Source: Prorocentrum cordatum (Eukaryota; Sar; Dinophyceae; Prorocentrales; Prorocentraceae). From it: 64,000 bases of DNA. The stretch covers positions 135,769 through 199,768 of the forward strand of contig CAUYUJ010018623.1 of the NCBI GenBank assembly GCA_963575745.1, given 5' to 3'. The notes beneath the pieces are model-generated. The model did no database searches and was not told the DNA's origin. It worked only from the letters and a program-made list of their open reading frames with translations. How positions within the stretch are numbered: position 1 is the first letter of the stretch; every line of letters begins with the position of its first letter. The translations under genes and the position numbers were made by a program. Below, piece after piece: positions 32,287 to 42,599 of the stretch.

Positions 32287-33370
32287 CGGGCTGACTCCCC
32301 GAGGGCTTCGCGATCCCCATCGCCTAGCTCCTCTGGGTCGGTCGAGAGACCTACGACTGCGTCGCAATCTACGACAGTCACGTACGATGACCTACCCGAC
32401 GCAGAGACTCGTGGCATCGAGGATACATCCTTCACCGAGTCCGATTACTCCGACGAGGGCATCCTCGGCCAGGATGCGGCGAGTGTACTACTGAAGATTC
32501 TCTATCTGGCACGTTGTTGTCGTGTCGATATGTTGCATCCAGTGTGCATGCTAGCCAGAGAGATTACCAAATGGAATACCACGTGTGACAAACGCCTTCA
32601 TCGGCTGATATGCTACATCAAAATGACGCGTACCCATTGTTTACATGGATGGATTGGCGATGCTTCGGATAAGCTATCCCTCATGCTCTTCACTGACGCC
32701 TCGTTTGCCGATTGCACTACCTCCTCCAAGTCCCTTACTGGCGTATTCGCGGCGCTGGTTGGACCCAATGCGTTCTTCCCGTCAATGCCGTGTGCAAGAA
32801 ACAGACGGTCGTTTCGCTTTCATCCACAGAGTCCGAGATCGTTGCTCTTGACTCGGCGCTACGACTGGAGGGACTACCACTACTCTCATTCTGGGGGGCT
32901 GTGGTGGAGGTTGCCGGCACCTGCAAAGAGAAGATGACATGCCTGGGCTGCCTGGGACGCGCCGCTACGGCGATATGTCCGACTCTGGCCGCCAAAAAGA
33001 AGAGGCGCAAGCCATCGCCTCGCCAGGCGTCCCCTACACGGGGATCTTCTCCTAGCCGTAGGCAGCTACCGCTGAAGACGGAGCTACCTACGCCTCCAAA
33101 GAGGCGCGCGATATCCCACGAGGGTGCGGTGCTACACGTGGACCCAGAGCCTGCTCAGGAGAGCAGCTCTCCCAAAGTGAATCTCATCGCCCTAGAGGAC
33201 AACCAGGCCGTGATCAAGATTGTCCAAAAGGGACGTACACCAGCACCTCGTCATCTTCATCGTACTCACAGCATTAACTTGGATTGGATATGTGAAACAT
33301 GCCAATTCGAGCACATTGAGCTCAAGTGCGGAGGTACAAAAGAACAATTTCAGATATGATGACTAAACAT
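32287..33370 (+). pseudogene. RNase H of the giant LTR element (frame-broken)
   Basis: Frame 32530 gives MLHPVCMLAREITKWNTTCD and LMLFTDASFADCTTSSKSLT with the first catalytic Asp. The frame shifts near 32.75 kb to KKQTVVSLSSTESEIVALDS with the catalytic Glu. After a Lys/Arg/Ser/Pro-rich insertion (about 32980-33170, unusual in position) come LIALEDNQAVIKIVQKG and RHLHRTHSINLDWICETCQF, with HIELKCGGTKEQF at the end. The block order matches copia RNase H. This normally is the last domain of the element, but coding sequence continues downstream here. Confidence 0.7.
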
Positions 33371-33902
33371 TTTGAGCCGAAGAAAGCAGATCTCTGAAGG
33401 GATTTGTTGGAACTCTCGCCCATCTTCCCCGTTGCCCCTATGCAGTGTGCTCCGAAGAATCCTTGGAGGCCGTTGCGAGGGCCCAGGAGGCCCGATGGTT
33501 TACCTCATATCGCAGAGCCTCCGAAACTGGATGGATGTCCGCACGCGTGCGAGATATTGCTTACCGACGAAGAAAAATGGGGGGAGACAGGGACAGCATG
33601 CGGATACATGTGTGGGACATTCCGACCATGAGGGACTACATGCATGTGCATACCATATTGGTGTTCTTGCTGCGGCTAGCGATTCTCGCCAGCCCCGAGC
33701 GAGGGCACGCTCACTACATGCTAGACACTCTCGCCATCCCTCATCGCCATCTCACAGTACAGAGAGGTCTAGGACACGTATGATACGACCCCGCCGCAGC
33801 TGTTTTACCACTCGAGCGACGACGCTCACCAGCATCTTGCTCGCTGTGCGCGAGACTCCTCACGAGAGATCGGTTCTACCCCCGACCCCCCCCGTTCCAG
33901 AG

Positions 33903-35400
33903 ATGGATCAGGCCTCGCCTCTCCACCTCGCGGGCTGGGCCGTCGGCTTCGACGCCAGCTACGACCCGGAGGCCAACGACGACGACCGCGTGGGCTTCAC
34001 GTTCCACGGTCAGACGGGCCGTCCTCGTGGCGCCGAAGATGGTTTCATCTACGTGCATCACCTGCGCCTGGACCACAGCGCAGAGTACGATCTACGTGCG
34101 CCAGACGAATCCGCCCTTGTCGAGGTCACCCGTGCCGCGCCCATGGGCGTGGCGGGCTGCATCGGCAAAGCTACGGGCGGGGTCGGCGGCAACGCCCACT
34201 ACGACTACAGTACGACCACGGCCACACCGTGGATGTCGCTCCTGAAGGCCATGCGCATGATCTCCAGCCTCTTCTCGCGCAAAACATCGGTCCAGGAAAA
34301 CATTCGTGGTTTGCATGACCACTTGAATGCTACGATTCCTGGATCAGGCCGCAAGTGTCCCCCAATGGAACTTGCGACGCGAGTGTTGACAGCAGAATGG
34401 ATGATGATACACAACGACTGGCCGAGAGTGGGCAGTGCATGGCTGGGGAAATATTCCTTGGACACAGTCCAGGATACAAATCAGCTGTACAAGGAGGGCC
34501 TTTCTCTGCCTCCTGACATTTACGGCGACGGTTTGTCCACCCCATGCTATGCCCCGAATCTCGATCGTGCCGGGGTCAGACTTCCAGCGCGCCCACCTGG
34601 CCTGGCCAGGACATCTGACACGGCGGGGCACCTCGGCCACATCATCGAGGACCATCTCGTCACCGAAATGCGGGCATTCTCCGGCCTCCACCAAACCAAT
34701 CGCTTCCGCCGCAAGCTCGGCACGTGGCAGAGCACACGCGGAGGGTTTGGAGGGATCGGCTCGAGCCCCAAGACGGTGGCAACACCATCTGACCACCCTG
34801 ACGGCTGGGTCACCCTTCCAGAACATGGCGATCAGTACTGGCAACCATATGAGGAGGGATCTGTGCTCCCAGGAGAGCAGCCTGACGTGGAGGACCCTGG
34901 TATTACTCCAGGATCAGCCATGGACCCGCTCGAGTTGGCACAGGCAAAATACCGCGCGTTTTGTGGTGGTCGGTTGGTTACCGCTCTCCTCTCAGAGAAC
35001 GGATGGCTTGGTATGATACAGGAGGACTTGGGCATGCTCCTCCACCATGCTTTCGGTCCTTCGGGACATGCGTACAAATGGACAAATTTATACACAGACT
35101 CCACGTGGATCATGCACAAGAAAGGCTCCAAAGCCGCCCCACATAAGAAGTTTCCAGGGCACGGCATCGACGAGCTCGACAGCCCACAGCAGCGAGACGC
35201 ACTCGCCAGGGCATCCAATGTCGGTCTCGTGCCGCTCTTCATGCCACGCCTCAATAGAGCAGAGTACATGGGCGGCGCCACCCTCGAGCACCTGTCAATA
35301 TTTATCCGTGACGACATCATGATGTGGGCGTTCTCGTACGGGAATTACAATGAATTCTTCAAACAGAACAACAGAAGGACACTCCAATTGGTCAGGATTG
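33903..35400 (+). CDS. Cargo ORF A1, unknown protein
   Basis: The open frame runs from 33372 to 35549, but its first 170 residues are low-quality pol tail. A credible start is MDQASPLHLAGWAVGFDASY at 33903. Visible parts are GFTFHGQTGRPRGAEDGFIY, LATRVLTAEWMMIHNDWPRV, ENGWLGMIQEDLGMLLHHAF and TLEHLSIFIRDDIMMWAFSY. I see no catalytic motif, signal peptide or membrane segment. The first 300 bases are more GC-rich than the rest. The copy GGTGGCAACACC of a short hairpin repeat lies at 34776-34787. Near 35385 the meaningful frame changes to that of the next ORF, so the two may be one protein. Confidence 0.5.
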
Positions 35401-35401
35401 T

Positions 35402-36187
35402 ATGTTATTGCCAGAGGCTGGCGGCGACACCCGCTGCGATATGGCAAAGCTCCGTGGGCAGCCCGCCAGGGCGCAGGACAAACGTATCGCAGCTATCCTA
35501 CAATCCCAATACGAGTCCACGCTTGAGCAGCGCAACAGGACCCTCATGATCCGCATGGCCAGAGCCCTATTAATGATGAACGACAATCATTCGATGGCAG
35601 AATGGCGTAAGCTGAGCGAGATCATATGGGGTCTGGGTTATTGGGCAAAAGACTTCCCTGCATACGTGAAACAGCGTCACTACAGCAGGGGCCTCAATGC
35701 CGTCGTGGTCTGGAGCGCAAACGACATTGCTTGCGCTAGCCATGGTCAGCAATGGTTGGATACACAACGTCACCACGATCGTGCTCCCACGAACGCACGT
35801 GAATTCATCAAGATGGAGTGCCAGGACAGCGTCCCGAAGCTTATGCCGGTACACGTGAAGGTGGACTTGTCACGCTTCATTGACGTGATGCAATACTTCC
35901 GTTGTCCCACCGTCATGGGTCCAGGCAAAGCAGCGCAATGGGGCGTACATTCGACCTTCGACCATCACACGAGCGACCTGACCAGAGCTACGCAATGTCG
36001 TGGTATTGTGGTACTTCCCTCCGACCATTGGGTTGAGTCGTACGACAGAGCCACGCCTACGGCCTGGCATGCCAAGCAGAACAACCACAATCTGGCAGTG
36101 ATGACGACTCAATTTTGTGATGCGGTATGCTATCGCAATTTCTGTGCGTTGATCCAGTCGTTACCATCGCAGCCGTATCCATTTTGA
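35402..36187 (+). CDS. Cargo ORF A2, probable continuation of A1
   Basis: A 261-residue frame, preceded in frame by DTPIGQDC. It encodes RIAAILQSQYESTLEQRNRT, MAEWRKLSEIIWGLGYWAKD, MPVHVKVDLSRFIDVMQYFR and GVHSTFDHHTSDLTRATQCR, ending SLPSQPYPF. It lies directly after A1 with a one-base frame difference. No family recognised. The His- and Asp-containing stretches are not in a pattern I can assign. A copy of the short hairpin repeat (35418-35433) falls exactly at the A1/A2 junction. Confidence 0.5.
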   Translation: MLLPEAGGDTRCDMAKLRGQPARAQDKRIAAILQSQYESTLEQRNRTLMIRMARALLMMNDNHSMAEWRKLSEIIWGLGYWAKDFPAYVKQRHYSRGLNAVVVWSANDIACASHGQQWLDTQRHHDRAPTNAREFIKMECQDSVPKLMPVHVKVDLSRFIDVMQYFRCPTVMGPGKAAQWGVHSTFDHHTSDLTRATQCRGIVVLPSDHWVESYDRATPTAWHAKQNNHNLAVMTTQFCDAVCYRNFCALIQSLPSQPYPF

Positions 36188-36313
36188 CCTCCGCTCCTGA
36201 ATGCCGTCACAGAGGAGCAAGCCTTCGCACAGGCTAAAGAGATCATGGACGCTCTTCACTTCCGCGAGAAAATGATTACATAAAGGAAGAGGCATCTCAG
36301 CCTCACGACGCTG

Positions 36314-36673
36314 ATGACCCAGACTGCAGGGGAAATGGCTCCTTGTGCTTGGATGGCTTCCTGCGCCAGTGGCACGTTACCCAAATCGATGCCGCTGGCA
36401 ACAAGCGATCCATATATGCCCGCCCCTGGTCTCACAGAGGAGCCACCAGCAGCGGATCCAGCGCAAACCAGTCAAGATGATGATCCATATTTTGAGGCGT
36501 ACAAGGAGCTGTACTACAAACTTCTCCTCCTGCTCGAGGATTACCTGGGCGTTTGGAGATCCTACAACTCGGGCGAGAAGCAGGAGCTCTTACACCCTAC
36601 ATGGGTAAAATGCCAAGGATGCGCATGCTCTCACTTGGATTGTATACGAACAGTTCTTGATCCAGATCAATGA
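36314..36673 (+). CDS. Cargo ORF B1, short unknown
   Basis: 119 residues with MAPCAWMASCASGTLPKSMP, a Pro-rich linker and YFEAYKELYYKLLLLLEDYL, then CQGCACSHLDC. It overlaps the next ORF by 17 bases in another frame and runs into it at FLIQINDIAEANDANKSR. It is therefore likely the N-terminal part of the KptA-like protein separated by a frame change. Confidence 0.4.
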   Translation: MTQTAGEMAPCAWMASCASGTLPKSMPLATSDPYMPAPGLTEEPPAADPAQTSQDDDPYFEAYKELYYKLLLLLEDYLGVWRSYNSGEKQELLHPTWVKCQGCACSHLDCIRTVLDPDQ

Positions 36674-38669
36674 TATTGCTGAGGCTAATGATGCAAATAA
36701 ATCACGTCTCATTGCAGAGCGTAATGTACTGAACTCTCATCGTGTCGGACCTCGCATTGACAACTCAGACACCACCACGGCATGCAAGGGTTTCTACACC
36801 CGGACTGCCTTAGATTGCATCGAGGTACAACCTGAGCCGCCGGAGCCGGCCGCCAGGCCTGCTGTGGCACCAGCCGCTGCAGACCCGACAACGCTCTCGG
36901 CGACTCCGCTCAGCGAGGACAGACAGCCCCTGCCACCAGGACCGCTCCCGCCCGCCACGCCAGCAGCGTCCCCAGATATGGGTCCGCATATTGCCTCGGA
37001 TGAGGACGCTGACGTGGTGGCGGAGCTGGAAGCAATTCCTGCTGACACTGCGCCTACGCCTGGTCAGCAATTGGAGGCTATGCGTATACTGTCGTGGCAG
37101 GACTGCTGCGAGCGATCATACCATGTGGACGCAAGCCAGATACCGACATTCAACAGTGCATACGCTCCTCGTGAGTATAAGCTCCAGGCTGGTCTTATGG
37201 ACGATCACCCATACGTACCACCCGGATTGGGGGGCACCACCGCACACAATGGCATGGACTGCCTGATGAACAACGACTGGGCTCGTCAATTGGCTTACGA
37301 CGACTGCGTGATTACCCACGCGCCCGATATTGCCCAATCCGGCTGTTTCCCAGAATGGAAATGGATGTCACTTCCGCCATACGATCAGACCCGTTATGGA
37401 CCAGAGTTGCTTACGCAAGAGTGGCTTGGCGATCCTACATGCATGAGCAAGGATATCACGACCATGCTCCGCCACGCGAATCACAGCAGACCTTTTCATA
37501 TTGATCAATTTGCCGACAGACGGGTCAACATATGGTCGATGAAGGCACAGCAATCCTGGACGATTCCCAGCAATTGGAAATCTTTCCAAGATATGGTTCA
37601 ATGGAAATTCGCAGAGCGTCATGGTCAATCCAACGGACCATCCACTGAGGCGGCCGTGGCACACTGTCGTAAAGACGGCGAGTCAGAAGGATACGAATGC
37701 TGGACTGATTACTACCCGATATTCATCTTCAACGCGTTTCAGAAACACATCGACCCGGAGAAGAATCGGATCGAGGTATATGCCAAATCAATACCTGCCG
37801 AGGGTGACCCCAGCTGCTTCGACTGGAGCAGCGTCATTGCTATCCGATGCGTTGGCGGACACAGTTCAGTCAATCCGCTCTCCAAACCATGGAATATTGG
37901 CTGGGAGAGCTTGAAATGGACAGACGTTAAATACCTCCATCACGGCACGACATTTCGCGCCTGGAGAAGCATCCTCAAGACCGGGATCATTCCTGGCTAC
38001 GTCAACCAATCACGGAGAAACAACCGGCAAAAAGGTTCACAGCGTTCGGGGGCATTCTACAGTTCAAGCACATACGTGCACATCGCCAAACAGAATCCTC
38101 ACACATCTGTTCCACCGTATAAGTTCAAGCACTACAAGAACGAGGTGGAGCTCGCGATCGACATGCAGTTTGCCATGAACTCTGGTTGCAGATTTTGGCT
38201 CGGCGCACAGTTCGCTATCATGACTGAGGACGTGGTTCCAGCCGCCGCAATCCTTGCCATTCGCCGCGTCGCAGGGCACCGCGAAGCGGGCAAGCAGTTG
38301 TGGCCAGAGAAGGGCCCCAGCTGGGGCTATCCGCCGCTGTCGCAGAGACGACCATTGAGCAAATACGAGATTTGCGTTACTCCTCAGCAGCAATCAGGAC
38401 AATATCAGATGGCACAGGAGTTCGAGGCGGATACGATCGCCGACCCTCCTGGGATCGCCCAGACACTACACAGTGCAGCCCCAACAGCGACGGTCTACGC
38501 CACGGCTTCACAGTTGCGAACTCAGTCTGCCTCAGCATCATCGGCACAGCGACCTAGCGCCCCTTTGCTGGGGGCGACCCCCGCTGGCCATACTGCTGAC
38601 GCTGACGCTTTAGATGAGGCCATCGTCCGTGAGATGGTCAACAGTTGTGGGCACAACACACAGGATTAG
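36657..38669 (+). CDS. Cargo ORF B2: KptA/Tpt1-like RNA 2'-phosphotransferase domain protein
   Basis: A 670-residue uninterrupted frame, the best-preserved ORF of the element. Residues 1-160 are a disordered Pro/Ala-rich stretch. Residues 160-385 hold aromatic-rich sequence (WTIPSNWKSFQDMVQWKFAE). Residues about 385-540 resemble the KptA/Tpt1 fold: VIAIRCVGGHSSVNPL (like the family's IRxxQGHS, His at about residue 402), VKYLHHGTTFRAWRSILKTG (like LYHGTxxxxWxSILxxGL), ELAIDMQFAMNSGCRFWLGA (like ID..A...G..F..S) and MTEDVVPAAAI. Tpt1 enzymes use NAD+ to remove a 2'-phosphate from spliced RNA, and related enzymes ADP-ribosylate nucleic acid ends. The usual R-x-HIH segment is replaced by GAFYSSSTY, so activity is uncertain. 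This is motif-based inference. Confidence 0.6.
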   Translation: MIQINDIAEANDANKSRLIAERNVLNSHRVGPRIDNSDTTTACKGFYTRTALDCIEVQPEPPEPAARPAVAPAAADPTTLSATPLSEDRQPLPPGPLPPATPAASPDMGPHIASDEDADVVAELEAIPADTAPTPGQQLEAMRILSWQDCCERSYHVDASQIPTFNSAYAPREYKLQAGLMDDHPYVPPGLGGTTAHNGMDCLMNNDWARQLAYDDCVITHAPDIAQSGCFPEWKWMSLPPYDQTRYGPELLTQEWLGDPTCMSKDITTMLRHANHSRPFHIDQFADRRVNIWSMKAQQSWTIPSNWKSFQDMVQWKFAERHGQSNGPSTEAAVAHCRKDGESEGYECWTDYYPIFIFNAFQKHIDPEKNRIEVYAKSIPAEGDPSCFDWSSVIAIRCVGGHSSVNPLSKPWNIGWESLKWTDVKYLHHGTTFRAWRSILKTGIIPGYVNQSRRNNRQKGSQRSGAFYSSSTYVHIAKQNPHTSVPPYKFKHYKNEVELAIDMQFAMNSGCRFWLGAQFAIMTEDVVPAAAILAIRRVAGHREAGKQLWPEKGPSWGYPPLSQRRPLSKYEICVTPQQQSGQYQMAQEFEADTIADPPGIAQTLHSAAPTATVYATASQLRTQSASASSAQRPSAPLLGATPAGHTADADALDEAIVREMVNSCGHNTQD

Positions 38670-39660
38670 GATTGGCTGCTTGCAGTGTCACGATGCAGAG
38701 AGGCTCTTCGACCCATCACAGCGAATATTTCACATACAGGCTTGGGATCGACGGCCTATCTTCAACGATGTCCGCATGGGGGACTTCATTATCGTCAAAA
38801 CTTGGGGCTCAATCAATTGCTACCATTATGACAACCACTACCCCAAGGGCGACTACAACACGAGAGCTCGCATGAATAAGTGCCACGTCTATGGTCCAGT
38901 TATACATTTCGGAGTATTCGAAAAGTTCTTTTCAGTGCAAATACTTATCCTCAACTACGGTCTACGATGGGTAAACATATGGTATTGCAGCAAAAACCTG
39001 CCCCTCAAGGGCATTGTCTTCGCTCTGCCAGTACGCGCTGACATTGACCCCGTCCACTTGAATGTCGCGCTCCAGGGCCCGTCTTCGTGCAGTGATCAGA
39101 TCGCAGAATTTGCCAATACAGGTGCTCTGCCATATCTGGGAATGCCGACCATATACAAGCCGCGTATCCCACGTGCGCCGCCCAGACGCCCCGCCCCTCG
39201 GACACCTGATCCCGACCAGGAGCTGGTGGCGACACCTGCCGACGATCCCATGGCGGACGACGAGGGATCCACACGCGATGCGGGTCAATCCAATGATGCC
39301 CCAGTCGCTGTCATCATTGACACTTCTACCATAACACTCACAGACGAGGAGAAGGCAGCCAATGATACCATGAAGGCAGAAATGACGGCGGATATGCATG
39401 CTGATGAGGACGTTGGATCTTCCATCCTCGATAACATCATCGACCCGCCAGATAATTTCCTCAATCGCCCCGACTACGACCCAGAGGATCATACTAAATG
39501 GATTCTTTCCTCTTGCGACCACAGGGTGTATTACTGGACATCGGCACCACTGGTGGACTCACCCATGATTCAGGTGAAACAAATCATTGAGCTACACGCT
39601 GGCAGGGCCAACCTTGTGGTGGACAAGATGTGTCATACTTACGATTTGAGTTCCGCTTCG
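38670..39660 (+). CDS. Cargo ORF C1, unknown
   Basis: In the frame open from 38614, directly after the stop of the KptA-like ORF, it reads RIGCLQCHDAERLFDPSQRI, IFHIQAWDRRPIFNDVRMGD and FFSVQILILNYGLRWVNIWY. An acidic/Pro-rich linker (RAPPRRPAPRTPDPDQELVA) follows. At about 39640 the meaningful frame changes to that of C2. The beta-strand-rich look has no named match. It includes a copy of the hairpin micro-repeat (39225-39236). Confidence 0.45.
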
Positions 39661-40184
39661 GAACCAGTGCGGGCGCATACCAGATGGACTACGACCACAC
39701 CCATACATGGGCACGTGATTTGCCAATATGCAACGCAGATCATTTCTTCAAGAAGATGGTGCATTTTCTCGACCCTGAGGTTATTCCGGAGTCAACTACA
39801 AGTATCTTCCAATGGATTTCCAAAGTGTACCAAACGATCTTGTTGGATGGCATCAGGGAGCTACATCAATTTACCAACGCTTCCATCAACAAGAACCATC
39901 CTGCTCTTACTGCGTTGCGAGCACTCTTCACAGAGCGCAAAAAGACACATGGATACCCAGGCTTCCCCGCGTGGGAGGAGCCGGTGGCGACACCTGCCGC
40001 GCCTGACCAGGACGACCCAGGCGCCAGGCAGGATATTACCCAGGACCCAGGTAGTGTTGCTTCTGCAGCCCCAGACCAAGAAACCATGGTGCAGGTCCTG
40101 GCCGAGATGCAAAACATCGACCGCGACGTGGGCCTCGCATTCGGGTGGACATGGCCGCATCCTACGAGCAGACGGACTCCATGA
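39630..40184 (+). CDS. Cargo ORF C2, unknown, continues C1
   Basis: 184-residue frame: LRFEFRFGTSAGAYQMDYDH, ARDLPICNADHFFKKMVHFL, STTSIFQWISKVYQTILLDG and a disordered tail EEPVATPAAPDQDDPGARQD. It follows C1 with a one-base frame difference. No domain is recognised. A hairpin micro-repeat copy is at 39983-39994. Confidence 0.45.
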   Translation: MSYLRFEFRFGTSAGAYQMDYDHTHTWARDLPICNADHFFKKMVHFLDPEVIPESTTSIFQWISKVYQTILLDGIRELHQFTNASINKNHPALTALRALFTERKKTHGYPGFPAWEEPVATPAAPDQDDPGARQDITQDPGSVASAAPDQETMVQVLAEMQNIDRDVGLAFGWTWPHPTSRRTP

Positions 40185-41160
40185 CTATAGACGCCTCCGA
40201 GTACACAGGACTACCGGGAGAAAGGCTATCGCCGACCGGGATCGAGGGGATCGGACGATCGATCGCTTCTCGTGCCACCGCTGAGCTCAATCGTGAGGCT
40301 ATGAACCTGCTTGGTCATTCCCTCGTGTCAGCAGCTGGTGGCAACACTCGCTGGGGCTCTCTCAGGGGTCTCACCGCGTCTGGGGCCCCTGAAGAACTCC
40401 AGCAGGATATCCCGCGATGTAGGAATTGCGATCGCCTCCTATCTTTGGGGATCGTCACCAATGATGGGACACTTTGCGACATCTGTTGGCAGTATAGTGT
40501 CTCTGTAGGTGCCACAGGCAAAGGTGGGGCCGAGGAGAGCGACCTGGCGTACCTCCAGCAGCTCAACTACTGGATCAGGGCCAACCTCTCCGAGGACGAC
40601 GTCGGCCGCTACATGTCAGATGGAGCGCGTGTCTACATGACAGGCAAAAGGTCCATACACGGACACGAGAAGGACACCTTGAGGGAACTAGCGAAGAAGG
40701 CGGGAGAGAGGTACCAGAGGTGGCTCGATGCAGGTTCCCCTCCTGCAAACAAGTGCAGGATGATGGGCGAACCTGACGATCAGCGTCCTCTGTGCCACCC
40801 TTACCGCAATGTCGCCCAACGCTTCCTCAGCGACCCACGTTTCCGCCACCAGATGACTGCCGCTCGTGTGGAGACTGGCAAGAATGCCTGGACCATCGAG
40901 GACATGCGCGATGCCTGCGACATCCATGCTCGCAGCGTTGAGCTGGGCCACGCTGGTCGCAGGAACTGGTGGTTGAACGAGGGTAGGATGGACAGAGGCA
41001 CCAGGCAAGAGCGTGGACTCATCACAGTTGCTTTGCCCCGCGGGGACGGCACTTGTGAAAAGGCCACGCAACGCAAGCTTGCCAAACTCGCCTCTGTCGA
41101 ACCTGCCATGGGTTCCGCCGATTCAAGGGGGGCGAGCGCAGGGGTTAGAACCGATCCTAA
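40145..41160 (+). CDS. Cargo ORF D1, zinc-ribbon protein
   Basis: 406-residue frame, of which about the first 340 residues look real. Residues about 91-115 carry CRNCDRLLSLGIVTNDGTLC and DIC, a C-x2-C / C-x2-C pair of zinc-ribbon type. Then come DLAYLQQLNYWIRANLSEDD, MTGKRSIHGHEKDTLRELAK and a Cys/His-containing segment LCHPYRNVAQRFLSDPRFRH. It overlaps the end of C2 by 40 bases. Function unknown; a nucleic-acid-binding role is possible. After about 41160 the reading frame is low complexity. Confidence 0.5.
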
Positions 41161-41588
41161 TAACCCCCCAATCACACTCCTCTCACACACATGGCGCCAT
41201 GGCGCCGCAGCAGCCGCGGCATCCGCCGCCGCCTCGCGCTGCCCATGGCGACGCCGCTGCGCCACGGCAGATCAGCGACAGCAGCCGCAGGCCGACGACG
41301 CCCCCGCGTGCCAAGCGGGCGCGTACGACAGAGGACTACGCAACGTGGTGGCGCCACAACCTTGAGGACAGCCCATGGGGCCCAAGGTGCTGGAGCCACT
41401 ACATCAAGTGCTGGATTTATATCGCGGAGAACAATGACGAGTTCGTATACATCCGCGACTTGCAGTGCAACGATCGATTCCGCAACTGGACCCCAAGTAC
41501 AGCTTGGGCGACATATACGACGAGCTTCGTCGGGATCGATGGCCACAGGGTGTGGGGCCACAGGTTCTACATGAGAGGCACTTCGTAG
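41161..41588 (+). CDS. Cargo ORF D2, C-terminal piece
   Basis: In the frame open from 41013 it reads APRAKRARTTEDYATWWRHN, GPRCWSHYIKCWIYIAENND, VYIRDLQCNDRFRNWTPSTA and ends HRVWGHRFYMRGTS with TAG at 41586-41588. It is Trp/Tyr-rich and probably folded. It is most simply the continuation of D1 after a frame change. It is the last coding sequence before the 3' untranslated part of the element. Confidence 0.45.
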
Positions 41589-41960
41589 TTTTGTTGGCCG
41601 CAAGGCCCACTGCTCGATTGGCTCGAACTTCATATTTACAAAAGTTCGCTTCGAGCAGTGAATACTTATATAATATTTGGCCACTTCACTATACAAGAAA
41701 AGTGGCCACTCATACATACCTTGTGAAACCCAAGGCAGACTCCTAAGGAGCATCGCCGAGGGGAGTAACCAATTGCAGAACTTCTGTATACATTTTCGTG
41801 TTCATCAACACGACTTTGCGCTGGGCCCAGCATTTGCTGTGATGATGAGACATGTTTCTTAACGCGATCGTGTTTCTGAACACGACTTGATATTACATTT
41901 TTTTTGCTTATTATATACAATATAGTGTGATAAAATTTTGCGTTGAGAATGATCTGGCGC

Positions 41961-42026
41961 CCAGCTTTGGTTTGAAAGCTGGTGGCAACACCTGCCGCGT
42001 ACAGACGCGGCAGCTTCTGACGTTGC
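41961..42026 (+). promoter_or_regulatory. Paired hairpins near the element's 3' end
   Basis: CCAGCTTT / AAAGCTGG (41961-41968 with 41975-41982) is a perfect 8-bp stem with a 6-base loop. CTGCCGCGT / ACGCGGCAG (41992-42000 with 42005-42013) is a perfect 9-bp stem with an ACAG loop, enclosed by GCAAC / GTTGC (41985-41989 with 42022-42026). GGTGGCAACACC (41982-41993) belongs to a repeated motif of the element. It lies in untranslated DNA before the polypurine tract. An RNA packaging, processing or 3'-end role is inference. Confidence 0.6.
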
Positions 42027-42361
42027 TTTAATTTACTCAGATCCTCTTACTCCGCCCACCCGTGCCTCATTCTTCTCCGCCCTCAAGTGCCGAAGCGTTT
42101 TTGGGGGGCGCACCGAGGGGGCACCAAAGTGTGCTTGGCGAAGAAACAGGGGCCCTGGGTGTTCTTTCTTTCCCTTACTTGCCTGATCATGCCAGCTGTT
42201 GTGCTACGCTACACTTTTGCACGCCGCTGTCGTGATCGGGGCGCAGCTGATGCGATGCAGCGTTTACGCTCAGCTGCCTTGCAGTGCTGAGGATTTGAGG
42301 AGTAAAAGGGTGACATGTTCTTTTCTCCTTTTCCCGAGTCCTGCCCTTGCGGGCGGGATTC

Positions 42362-42372
42362 GGGACGGGGGG
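42362..42372 (+). other. Polypurine tract
   Basis: GGGACGGGGGG directly abuts the TG of the 3' LTR. In LTR elements this primes plus-strand DNA synthesis. One C interrupts the purines. Confidence 0.65.
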
Positions 42373-42425
42373 TGCGAATAGAACCCGCATAATACCCTCA
42401 TATACATATATATACATTTATATAT
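42373..42425 (+). repeat. 3' LTR, left part
   Basis: TGCGAATAGAACCCGCATAA and TACCCTCATATACATATAT match the first 50 bases of the 5' LTR through the TA tract. The match ends at about 42425, where a poly-C run begins. Confidence 0.8.
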
Positions 42426-42499
42426 GGTCGCCCCCCCCCCCCCCCCCCCTCCAAGATCATACCTTTTCGTCTCCTCATCCTCGATTGCTTCGTTTCCTT

Positions 42500-42561
<62 letters not shown>

Positions 42562-42599
42562 CTTTCTTTGTCTCTGGGCTCTCTCGGAACTCTGACCGT

